Source: Desulfosarcina ovata subsp. ovata (GTDB taxonomy: Bacteria; Desulfobacterota; Desulfobacteria; Desulfobacterales; Desulfosarcinaceae). Taken from it: a stretch of DNA of 64,000 bases. Under the pieces are notes generated by a model. It did no database searches and was not told where the DNA came from. It was given only the letters and a program-made list of their open reading frames with translations. Below are positions 17,240-24,127 of this stretch, piece by piece (the first letter of the stretch is position 1; each line of letters opens with the position of its first letter). Both the position numbers and the translations under genes were made by a program. The stretch spans positions 3,782,001 to 3,846,000 of the forward strand of contig NZ_AP021879.1 of NCBI RefSeq assembly GCF_009689005.1, read 5' to 3'.

Positions 17240-17412
17240 TCATTTGGTCTTTGACATTCATGGACGCTCTAATTTTAGGAAGAAAAGCAACCCGGAAATC
17301 TACATGCGATTGCCCTGAGCTGTTTTTTACGAGGCAATCGTTAGGTCGCGATAAAAAATAATTGTGTCGAATTGCGCCGGGGTTGGTTGGTCATTCATTG
17401 CAAATGAAAAAC

Positions 17413-17444
17413 GCCATCAGCGGTACTGCGGTACCACTGATGGC
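17413..17444 (-). terminator. Bidirectional intrinsic terminator of the F0 operon
   Basis: GCCATCAGCGGTAC pairs with GTACCACTGATGGC (13 of 14 pairs) around a four-base loop. On the minus strand it is followed by GTTTTTC and on the plus strand by GCGTTTTTT, so it can stop transcription both ways. It lies 54 bases past the atpF stop. Confidence 0.85.
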
Positions 17445-17497
17445 GCGTTTTTTATGGCAATTGGATTTGGTTTTTGTGGAGGGGCATAGGCACGATC

Positions 17498-18079
17498 CTA
17501 CCGCACGTTCATTCCCCGCATGTAGTTGTCGATGAACAACTGGTTGTCGGCATCGGTGATCATCTGCGGCAATTTCTGCGTGGCCTGCTCAAAAGCCAAG
17601 TCAGCCAGTTCCATTTTCAGTTTTTCTTTGGCCTGGATGATACGATTTTCCATTTTTTTGCGTGCCGCTTCGATCATGATGCCGCTCTGGTTACGGGCCT
17701 GATCGATAATTTCCTGTTTGCGGGTTTCTCCCTGGGCAATCAGGCGTGCCTTCATTTCGATCAGTTTTTGTTTGTTTTCTTCGGTATGAGTCTGCGCCGC
17801 GTTGATTTCGCCGATAACCCGTGCTTTCTCACTTTCCAGCTCGTCAATTTTTATGCTTAAATCTTCTTTTTGTCCCTTGATAAATTTGCTGAAGGGTTTG
17901 TGGCCGTATTTATAGATAACGCCGGCAAGGATGAGAAAATTAACCCACTTCATAATCAGATCATACGTGGGCCGCCATTCAGGGCTTGCAGCCATCGCCA
18001 CACCCGGCAACATGACCAGCGACATAAATATGAATACGGGCCAGCACCGCCGATAGCATCTTTTTTTCTGCCTATTCAT
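17498..18079 (-). CDS. atpF: F0F1 ATP synthase subunit b
   Basis: A 193-residue peripheral-stalk subunit. A hydrophobic N-terminus that could be a leader (VFIFMSLVMLPGVAMA) is followed by the membrane anchor (~39-58, IMKWVNFLILAGVIYKYG) and a long charged helix to the C-terminus, as expected for subunit b, which links the a subunit to F1. It is the last gene of the F0 operon, two bases behind b'. Two different b-type genes imply a heterodimeric stalk, as in phototrophs, chloroplasts and several Desulfobacterota. Confidence 0.9.
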   Translation of the reverse strand: MNRQKKRCYRRCWPVFIFMSLVMLPGVAMAASPEWRPTYDLIMKWVNFLILAGVIYKYGHKPFSKFIKGQKEDLSIKIDELESEKARVIGEINAAQTHTEENKQKLIEMKARLIAQGETRKQEIIDQARNQSGIMIEAARKKMENRIIQAKEKLKMELADLAFEQATQKLPQMITDADNQLFIDNYMRGMNVR

Positions 18080-18081
18080 AA

Positions 18082-18534
18082 TTATTGCAGCCTCCGATGC
18101 AAAACTTTTTCCATGATCAGGGTGGTGAGGGCCTCGACCTCCCCTTCCAGCTGGGAGCGAATGTCTTTGAGCTGCTTATCTACCCTCGCCTCTGTCTCAA
18201 TGCTCAACTTCGTGATTTCCGAACGGGCAGATGCGATAATCTCGGCAGCATAATGCTCGGCCTCTTCGTCCAGTTTGCCAACCTCGCCGTGAGCCTCTTT
18301 GAGTACTTGCGAACGCTGAAAATCCAAATCCTTATGAAGATTTTCAAGGTCGGATTGGGCCGACACCACATCGGAATTGATGCCGTCGAAGTACTCATTT
18401 CGCTCCGCCATGGTATTGACCAGCGGACGAATCATTACCCGGTTCATGATATACAAAAAAACCAGGAAAGATATGAGCTGGATAAAAAAAGTTTCATTGA
18501 TGCTGATCAGTGCCGTAGCGCTGATGATCTCCAT
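18082..18534 (-). CDS. atpF': F0F1 ATP synthase subunit b'
   Basis: 150 residues: one N-terminal membrane helix (FFIQLISFLVFLYIMNRVMIRPL, ~16-38) and then an unbroken amphipathic coiled coil (QSDLENLHKDLDFQRSQV onward). The PL ending of the membrane helix and the shorter length are typical of the b' form. It lies between the c subunit gene and atpF and forms the second half of the peripheral stalk. Confidence 0.88.
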   Translation of the reverse strand: MEIISATALISINETFFIQLISFLVFLYIMNRVMIRPLVNTMAERNEYFDGINSDVVSAQSDLENLHKDLDFQRSQVLKEAHGEVGKLDEEAEHYAAEIIASARSEITKLSIETEARVDKQLKDIRSQLEGEVEALTTLIMEKVLHRRLQ

Positions 18535-18622
18535 GGTCCATTACTCCATCTGTGCAGGTTAGGACGGCATTATCCGGAATACGTCCACGATCCGAAATAG
18601 AAGACGATCACTAAGCCCTGAT

Positions 18623-18871
18623 TTAGACAACAAACAGCAGGAGCAGGGCAACCACGAGAGAATAGATCCCTGTCGATTCGGAAACGGCCTGGCCAACGAG
18701 CATGGTCCGGGTCAGCAGCCCTGCTTCCCTGGGGTTTCTTCCGATGGCTTCACACGCCTTGGCGGCGGCCATGCCTTCACCCACTCCAGGGCCGATGGCG
18801 CCTAAGCCCATTGAAATTCCGGCACCCAAAAATGCAGCTGCTTTTATGATGTCTACACCCTCAATAGCCAT
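18623..18871 (-). CDS. atpE: F0 subunit c, single hairpin, sodium-type ligands
   Basis: 82 residues with one helical hairpin; the longer open frame is trimmed to the ATG at 18871, which has GGAGG upstream. Helix 1 has GAIGPGVGEG with Glu32, the polar loop has GRNP, and helix 2 has GQAVSESTGIY with Glu65, Ser66, Thr67 and Tyr70. These last positions coincide with the sodium ligands of the Ilyobacter tartaricus c subunit, and a Glu32/Glu65 pair is the two-carboxylate motif described for the sodium-binding rotor of Fusobacterium nucleatum. Sodium coupling is therefore likely but unproven. It sits directly behind the four-hairpin c gene, so both forms could enter one ring. Confidence 0.93.
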   Translation of the reverse strand: MAIEGVDIIKAAAFLGAGISMGLGAIGPGVGEGMAAAKACEAIGRNPREAGLLTRTMLVGQAVSESTGIYSLVVALLLLFVV

Positions 18872-18924
18872 ATTTTCCTCCAGTTGAATAAATAAGTTAC
18901 CGTCGCTGCCATGCACCGACGAAT

Positions 18925-19902
18925 TTAGATAACAAAGATTAAAACCAATGCAACGACAAACGAATAAATACCCGTAGATTCGGAAACCGCCTGGCCCACC
19001 AACATGCTGCGAATCAATATGGGCTGAGCTTCTTGATTGCGTCCGAGCCACGAAACCGCACTGCTCGCCGCAAGCCCTTCTCCAATGCCGGGCCCGATGG
19101 CACCCAGGCCCATGCATAACCCGGCAGAAACCAGTGCAAGCGCCGGAGCCAGATCGGTTGTCGCGGCAAACCCTTTGAACAACAGGACAAAACTGATCAA
19201 CAGCCCATAGATGCCGGTGGTTTCAGAGACCGCCTGGCCGAGCAACATCAAATTCGTAATAGGACCGGCAGCGGAGGGATTTCTGGCAACGCCTTCACAA
19301 CAGGCGCCGGCCACCTTTCCTTCGCCGATGGCCGGACCAATGGCCGCAATGCCTGTGGCCAGGCCCGCACCCATTAGCGCCGCCCAAGTCGGCCCAAAAG
19401 GTTGCTTGGTGAAGTCAAAAAAAATCAGGATCAATGCAATGACCAATGCATAAATCGAAGTCGTCTGACACACGGCAGACCCCACGAGCATGCTGGTGGT
19501 CAATTTTCTACCTGCGGCAGGCTGTCTGGCCATGCCTTCACAAGCGGAGGCCGCAGGAAACCCGGAACCGATCCCTGAACCGATGGCCCCGAAACCCATG
19601 CAAAGGCCGGCTCCCAAATAAGCCCAGATGGTGATGGGCTGGGTTACCGGCCCTACGGAAAAAAGGAGCAGCATTGCGACAACCAATGAAAAAATAGCTG
19701 CGGATTCTGCAACCGCCTGGCCTACCAACATATTTTTTAATATATCGCCGGCATTGGCAGGATTACGTGATAAGGCGGAATTGGCTGCCGCCGCCGTATA
19801 CCCTTCGCCAATGGCCGCACCAATGGCACCCAACCCCATGGAAAGGCCGGCTCCCACATAAGTCGCCATTTTTACAGATGTTTCGACATCTAGTAGACTC
19901 AT
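18925..19902 (-). CDS. atpE: Fused F0 subunit c with four hairpins (eight membrane helices)
   Basis: A 325-residue protein made of four tandem c-subunit units with an 80-81-residue period. Helix-1 acidic positions are Glu33, Ser113, Glu194 and Glu275; helix-2 ion-site positions are Glu66, Gln146, Glu227 and Glu308. Unit 2 has thus lost both carboxylates. Units 3 and 4 keep the sodium-type pattern (ETTGIY, ESTGIY), while unit 1 reads ESAAIF and lacks the Thr and Tyr ligands. Polar loops are RNP, RQP, RNP and RNQ. Ordinary bacterial c subunits have one hairpin. Duplicated c subunits with a missing site are known from V/A-type rotors and from the Acetobacterium woodii sodium ATP synthase (two hairpins, one site). 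It starts three bases after atpB and precedes a normal atpE. Confidence 0.93.
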   Translation of the reverse strand: MSLLDVETSVKMATYVGAGLSMGLGAIGAAIGEGYTAAAANSALSRNPANAGDILKNMLVGQAVAESAAIFSLVVAMLLLFSVGPVTQPITIWAYLGAGLCMGFGAIGSGIGSGFPAASACEGMARQPAAGRKLTTSMLVGSAVCQTTSIYALVIALILIFFDFTKQPFGPTWAALMGAGLATGIAAIGPAIGEGKVAGACCEGVARNPSAAGPITNLMLLGQAVSETTGIYGLLISFVLLFKGFAATTDLAPALALVSAGLCMGLGAIGPGIGEGLAASSAVSWLGRNQEAQPILIRSMLVGQAVSESTGIYSFVVALVLIFVI

Positions 19903-19905
19903 GAT

Positions 19906-20580
19906 TTATTTTACCTGTACCGATATGTAAACAATTGTTAGCATTGTAAAAACAAAAGCTTGAATTGCGCCGACAAAGAAACCGAAAAATGCATTCAGAA
20001 ATGGTGGCAGCAGGATGCTGAAGCACAAGTGAGAGACGACGAGGATGATGATGGCCCCCCCCATGATATTACCAAAGAGACGGAAAGAGATGGAGACGAT
20101 TTTTGCCAATTCTCCGATCAGGTTGAGTGGCATCATGATAAAAAACGGTTCGAAATATTCCATTGCATAAGCCTTGATGCCTTTTGACTTGATGCCCACA
20201 TAATGGGAGATAACGAACCCCATAACTCCGAGGCTCAGTGGGGTGTTTAGATCCTTGGTGGGTTCTTCCAAATGGGGAATGATGCCGATCCAGTTGCAGA
20301 GCAACAGAAACATGAACAGCGCGATGGTGAGCGGTGCGTAGGTTTTCGCCAGATCCCGGCCCAGGGCGTCTTCGGTGAGGTCGTAGAGCTTGGCTACGAA
20401 TAACTCACCCAGCACCTGCATGGACGTCGGCACCAAACCCCGCTTACGGGTGCTCAAAACGCCAAACAAAATGAGAATTCCCATGACGATCCACGTATAG
20501 GCAATGGCGTCAAGATTGAAAATCATATTGTGGCCGAAGAGTGGAATGATGAGTTGGTGAATCTTACCTAATTCTTCCAT
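19906..20580 (-). CDS. atpB: F0F1 ATP synthase subunit a
   Basis: 224 residues from the ATG at 20580 (MEELGKIHQ); the upstream 40 codons of the open frame overlap atpI and are not expected in this family. It has five or six membrane helices. The essential arginine is Arg167 in SFRLFGN, within the helix that faces the c ring, preceded by GELAKIVS. It forms the two half-channels that pass ions to the rotor. Because the neighbouring c subunits have unusual sites, this subunit's half-channel residues are worth comparing with known sodium-type a subunits. Confidence 0.95.
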   Translation of the reverse strand: MEELGKIHQLIIPLFGHNMIFNLDAIAYTWIVMGILILFGVLSTRKRGLVPTSMQVLGELFVAKLYDLTEDALGRDLAKTYAPLTIALFMFLLLCNWIGIIPHLEEPTKDLNTPLSLGVMGFVISHYVGIKSKGIKAYAMEYFEPFFIMMPLNLIGELAKIVSISFRLFGNIMGGAIIILVVSHLCFSILLPPFLNAFFGFFVGAIQAFVFTMLTIVYISVQVK

Positions 20581-20983
20581 TGAGTGTGCCTTTTTCACCT
20601 TCCCCGGCAAAGAAAAAATTGCGATAGAGATGATCGCCCAGAATAACCGACTGTACCATGAACAGGCCAACAATGGTTGCCGCCAGATTGAATCTGGCAA
20701 ATTTGATGGCGATAACCAATGGAATGGCGATAAATATGTATCGAAAACAGATGTTACCGAAAGCGGAAATGGAGGCTTTCACGTTATCGGACTTGATCGT
20801 TTTATGGAGGGTTTGCGCCATCAACACGAAATTGATCGTGCTGAAAAATGCGCCCAGCACCAGCCCCCGGCAAATGGATTTGTAACCTAAAGCAAGAAAC
20901 AGCAGGCTGACAAATATGGCCAAGGCCAGTGCTTTGGCTCCGTAGTTTTTTTGCAGATTACGAACGGTTGCTGCGGGGATCAT
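20564..20983 (-). CDS. atpI: ATP synthase subunit I-like protein
   Basis: 139 residues with four hydrophobic segments (ALALAIFVSLLFLALGY, GLVLGAFFSTINFVLM, YIFIAIPLVIAI, LAATIVGLFMVQSVIL), the pattern of ATP synthase I proteins, which help assemble the c ring and may take part in ion uptake. It overlaps atpZ upstream by 26 bp and atpB downstream by 17 bp. Confidence 0.82.
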   Translation of the reverse strand: MIPAATVRNLQKNYGAKALALAIFVSLLFLALGYKSICRGLVLGAFFSTINFVLMAQTLHKTIKSDNVKASISAFGNICFRYIFIAIPLVIAIKFARFNLAATIVGLFMVQSVILGDHLYRNFFFAGEGEKGTLNGRIR

Positions 20984-21263
20984 CGGGATCTTCCTCTTTT
21001 TTGGGATCCGTCACATCAAGGATTTGTCGATAACAGACGTTGGCCCCACCAGCGACGCCAAGAAGAATGAATATGGTGGTAAAGACCCCCCGAAGTTCAA
21101 GCCATTTATCTATAAAATGCCCAACAAAAAAACAGAAAACGATACAGCCGGCCATGGTCAGCCCCAGCTGCATGACGATGGTCAGGTTTTCAGCCCAGTC
21201 CTTGTCTTTCTTGTAGTTGAACAGTTCATATTTGCGTCTCGTGTCATCGGCTTTTTTTTTCAT
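20958..21263 (-). CDS. atpZ: AtpZ/AtpI family protein
   Basis: About 101 residues starting at the ATG at 21263 (MKKKADDTRRKYELF); GGCGG lies just upstream. Two membrane helices (LTIVMQLGLTMAGCIVFCFFVGHFI and a GVFTTIFILLGVAGGA segment) are joined by the short DKWLELRG loop typical of AtpZ. It is the first gene of the F0 operon. AtpZ with AtpI has been implicated in c-ring assembly and in calcium or magnesium transport in Bacillus; the role here is inferred from position. Confidence 0.8.
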   Translation of the reverse strand: MKKKADDTRRKYELFNYKKDKDWAENLTIVMQLGLTMAGCIVFCFFVGHFIDKWLELRGVFTTIFILLGVAGGANVCYRQILDVTDPKKEEDPDDPRSNRS

Positions 21264-21697
21264 TATCCGCCACGTATTGCTAAGGCGAACACCGCCGCGC
21301 AAAAACAATTATTAGAATGTTAAATTGAGACAAATAGAAAGCGAGCGTATTGGCGCAAAAGAAGACAAATATCGCGCCGCTCACTTTTAGAAAAAGCACC
21401 CTCTCCTCGGACAGGGGCAGAAATAACAAATCGACTTCTGTATTGTCAAGCGTCATAATCGGTTGATGGCATCTTATTTTGCCGCTGAGGATTAAAATTT
21501 AAGTGTTCGAAAACGAACATTATCTGCCAGGCATCGCAGGCACCAGAATACATCCAAATGCGATTGCCCTGGTTGTTTTGCCCGCAGGATTGTTTTCGAT
21601 TGGTTATCGTCTTATTGTTGATCCGAAGCATAAAAATGACAATAATTTTAAATTGCCCGTACCAATGGGCAAGCAACGCAAGGGCTTTAAAATCACC
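21264..21697. other. Divergent intergenic region between atpZ and the MBL hydrolase
   Basis: Contains the possible F0 promoter and a dyad TGTTCG-AAAA-CGAACA at 21504-21519. An open frame from 21503 continues into the MBL gene, but its first 65 codons look non-coding. Otherwise I see nothing clear. Confidence 0.45.
21421..21449 (-). promoter_or_regulatory. Possible sigma-70 promoter of the F0 operon
   Basis: A perfect TTGACA lies on the minus strand at 21449-21444. The -10 region 16-18 bases on (GTTATTTC) is weak. Position, about 160 bases before atpZ, fits. Confidence 0.35.
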
Positions 21698-22468
21698 ATG
21701 CAAAGTCAAATCACCATCCTCGGATCGGGAACGGGCGTGCCGTCGCTGACAAGGAATTCGTGTTCTTTTCTGTTGAAAACCGGTGGCAAAAACTTGCTTT
21801 TCGATTGCGGTGCCGGGGTGATGAAACGGCTGCTTGAAGCCGGGGCATCCATTTTTGACATCCATTACATTTTTCTCAGCCATTTTCACCCGGATCACAT
21901 CGGGGAACTGGCCGCTTTTTTGTTTGCCTTGAAGTACCCGGCTCCTGCTGCTCAACGGCAGCGGCTGACCATTGTTGCCGGGTTGGGTTTTCGCGCGTTT
22001 TTTGAGCGTCTGAAAAATGTCTACGGCCACTGGATTACCCTGCCCCCCGATCTGCTCGACGTGGTTGAACTCGATACGCAAGCGGAGGACCATTACCCCT
22101 CGACCGCCTTCAAGGTGACGTCGATGCCGGTTGCCCATCGACCGGAAAGCCTGGCCTATCGAATCGTTGATGCGCGCGGCAAGGCACTGGTCTACTCAGG
22201 GGACACGGACGATTGCCACAACCTGGTCTCCATTGCCGCCGATGCCGATCTGATGATCTGTGAATCGGCCTTTCCCGACGGCCATAAGGTCGCCGGTCAT
22301 CTGACGCCCTCCCTGGCCGGTAAAATTGCCCACGCGGCAGGCGTCAAACGTTTGGTGCTGACCCATTTTTATCCAGCCTGCGAAACCGTTGATATTGAAA
22401 ATCATTGTCGAAGCGCCTATAGTGGGCCGATTGTGCTTGCACGGGACCTGATGACCCTGACCCTTTAA
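21698..22468 (+). CDS. MBL-fold metallohydrolase (RNase Z-like)
   Basis: 256 residues from the ATG at 21698 (MQSQITILGSGTGVPS), where the family fold begins. Metal ligands are visible: SHFHPDHIGE, the Asp in VYSGDTDDC and the His in LTHFYP. The LGSGTGVP start and the overall layout resemble RNase Z and arylsulfatase-like MBL hydrolases, but the substrate cannot be told. It may be the first gene of the tetrapyrrole group downstream, 105 bases away. Confidence 0.8.
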   Translation: MQSQITILGSGTGVPSLTRNSCSFLLKTGGKNLLFDCGAGVMKRLLEAGASIFDIHYIFLSHFHPDHIGELAAFLFALKYPAPAAQRQRLTIVAGLGFRAFFERLKNVYGHWITLPPDLLDVVELDTQAEDHYPSTAFKVTSMPVAHRPESLAYRIVDARGKALVYSGDTDDCHNLVSIAADADLMICESAFPDGHKVAGHLTPSLAGKIAHAAGVKRLVLTHFYPACETVDIENHCRSAYSGPIVLARDLMTLTL

Positions 22469-22573
22469 ATGCCAGGGCGTGACGGTGGCGCCATTGGCCG
22501 TGGGCGCCGCCGGTGTCCCGGTTTTGGAGAAAAGCAAAGACAACGGTATACGAAAATTTGTAAAGCAACCAAT

Positions 22574-23251
22574 ATGCGCTATTATCCGGTAAATCTTGAT
22601 ATTCAGGGGCGTTCGTGCCTGGTGGTGGGGGGCGGTCGTGTGGGCGCCCGCAAGGTGAAGACCCTTTTGCAGTGCGGCGCCGTGGTTACCGTGGTCAGCC
22701 CGGAGATGACGTCCGATATCACCGGGCTGGCGGCCGCGGAGAAGATTACCCTCGAACGACGCCCCTATCGATCGTCGGATGTCAAGGGCCGGTTTCTCGT
22801 GATCGGGGCGACCGATGACGAAGTGCTGAACCAACGGATTCACGCGGATGCGGAGCGGTTTCAGTTGCTTTGCAATATTGCCGACCGACCGGCGATCTGT
22901 AACTTTACCCTGCCGGCGATCGTGCGGCAGGGTGATTTTGTGATGGCCATCTCCACTGCCGGAAAAAGCCCCGCTTTTGCCAAATATATCCGACAGCAGC
23001 TGGAAACCCAGTTTGGCCCGGAATATGGCACGCTCCTGGATCTGATGGGTGCCATCCGAACCCGGCTGCTGGCCGAGGAGCATGCCCCAGAGGTCCACAA
23101 GCCCCTTTTCGAACAACTGATCCATGAGGATTTGCTGGGCTTGGTCAGGGATGGCGACAGCCATCGGATCGACCGCCTGCTGGAACGGGTATTGGGACCT
23201 GGTTTTGTTTTCGATGAGTTAATGTCTGCCAACCGACTGTCCGGGGAGTGA
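22574..23251 (+). CDS. Precorrin-2 dehydrogenase / siroheme synthase (Met8/CysG-N type)
   Basis: 225 residues from the ATG at 22574 (MRYYPVNLDIQGRSCLVVGGG), the canonical opening of this family; the longer open frame is not supported. An NAD-binding Rossmann motif, GGGRVGARKV, lies at ~17-27, and TAGKSPAFAK marks the family's dimerisation part. It oxidises precorrin-2 to sirohydrochlorin and may insert iron. The methyltransferase half of CysG is absent. In sulfate reducers siroheme serves sulfite reductase and is also the precursor of heme through the alternative pathway, which fits the ccsB and hemA neighbours. Confidence 0.9.
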   Translation: MRYYPVNLDIQGRSCLVVGGGRVGARKVKTLLQCGAVVTVVSPEMTSDITGLAAAEKITLERRPYRSSDVKGRFLVIGATDDEVLNQRIHADAERFQLLCNIADRPAICNFTLPAIVRQGDFVMAISTAGKSPAFAKYIRQQLETQFGPEYGTLLDLMGAIRTRLLAEEHAPEVHKPLFEQLIHEDLLGLVRDGDSHRIDRLLERVLGPGFVFDELMSANRLSGE

Positions 23252-23252
23252 C

Positions 23253-24074
23253 ATGGAGTCCGTTTTTATCATCGCCACTATTTTATATCTGCTCAGCTGT
23301 ACCGGCTACCTTGGCTATCTTTTTTTTCAGCGGGAGCCCCTTCAACGAATGGCGATGGGATTGATGCTGACCGGCTTTGTCCTGCATTCGATCTACCTGG
23401 TGGTCTGCGGTCTCCGGGCCGGGAACTTCCCGGTAAACAACCTCCATGAAACCCTGTCGGTGACCGCATGGGCCATTGCAGCGGTGTTTCTGGCCTTCTC
23501 CTGGGGATATAAATTGAAAATCCTGGGCATCTACGCCGCCCCACTGATCAGCATGACCATGGTCGCCGCCCATCATATGCCCGACACCGTCGCTCAGGAT
23601 CCCCGGCTTTTCAAAAGCTGGTGGCTGGCGGCCCATATTATCACCACCTTTCTTGGCAATGCGGCATTTGCCCTGGGCGGTGGACTGGGCCTGCTCTATC
23701 TGCTGCAGGAAAATGCCATTAAGAAAAAAATCCGGGGCTTCTTTTTCAGTCGGCTGCCCTCCTTGGAACTTCTGGACACCACCGGATACGCCTGCATTGT
23801 GGCCGGATTTTCGATGATTACAATTGGCCTGATTACCGGTGTTATTTATGCCAAGGCCGTCTGGGGGCGGTTTTGGAGCTGGGACCCCAAGGAGGTCTGG
23901 GCCGCCATTACATGGGTGTTTTACGCCGCCCTGCTTCACGAACGCCTGACGGTGGGATGGCGTGGTCGACGGGCGGCCATCATGGCCATGGTTGGTTTCG
24001 GTGTTTTGCTGTTTACCTTTTTCGGGGTGAATTTTCTGCTCAAGGGCCATCATGGAACCTTTACGGCCATGTAA
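23253..24074 (+). CDS. ccsB: Cytochrome c assembly protein, CcsB/HemX type
   Basis: 273 residues with eight hydrophobic segments. The heme-handling motif GRFWSWDPKEVWA (residues ~206-218) and conserved histidines (AAHHMPD, AAHI, LLHERL) mark the CcmC/CcsB/HemX superfamily. GGGGAG precedes the ATG, which follows the previous stop by one base. Genes of this kind directly upstream of hemA are often called hemX and affect GluTR level; alternatively it serves system II cytochrome c maturation, but no ccsA-like partner is in the window. Confidence 0.85.
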   Translation: MESVFIIATILYLLSCTGYLGYLFFQREPLQRMAMGLMLTGFVLHSIYLVVCGLRAGNFPVNNLHETLSVTAWAIAAVFLAFSWGYKLKILGIYAAPLISMTMVAAHHMPDTVAQDPRLFKSWWLAAHIITTFLGNAAFALGGGLGLLYLLQENAIKKKIRGFFFSRLPSLELLDTTGYACIVAGFSMITIGLITGVIYAKAVWGRFWSWDPKEVWAAITWVFYAALLHERLTVGWRGRRAAIMAMVGFGVLLFTFFGVNFLLKGHHGTFTAM

Positions 24075-24127
24075 CCCGAACGTCCGTTCTTCAGCCCTGA
24101 TGCTGAAGACGGTTAATAATAGTGACC

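Larger units (their letters stand above)
17001..17497. other. Intergenic stretch between XPB operon and F0 operon
   Basis: Holds an AT-rich inverted repeat (17153-17239) and the bidirectional terminator at 17413-17444. A further small dyad, CGATTGCC (17308-17315) with GGCAATCG (17333-17340), lies between. The promoter of the XPB operon should lie here, but I see no strong match. Confidence 0.5.

Noticed and set aside
18872..19117. Long N-terminal extension of the single-hairpin c subunit
   Set aside because: It lies in another frame inside the fused c gene; GGAGG before the ATG at 18871 fixes the start.
21504..21519. LexA-type SOS box
   Set aside because: The half sites are arranged as GTTCG-N4-CGAAC, the inverse of the Gram-positive CGAAC-N4-GTTCG box, so I list it only as an unexplained dyad.
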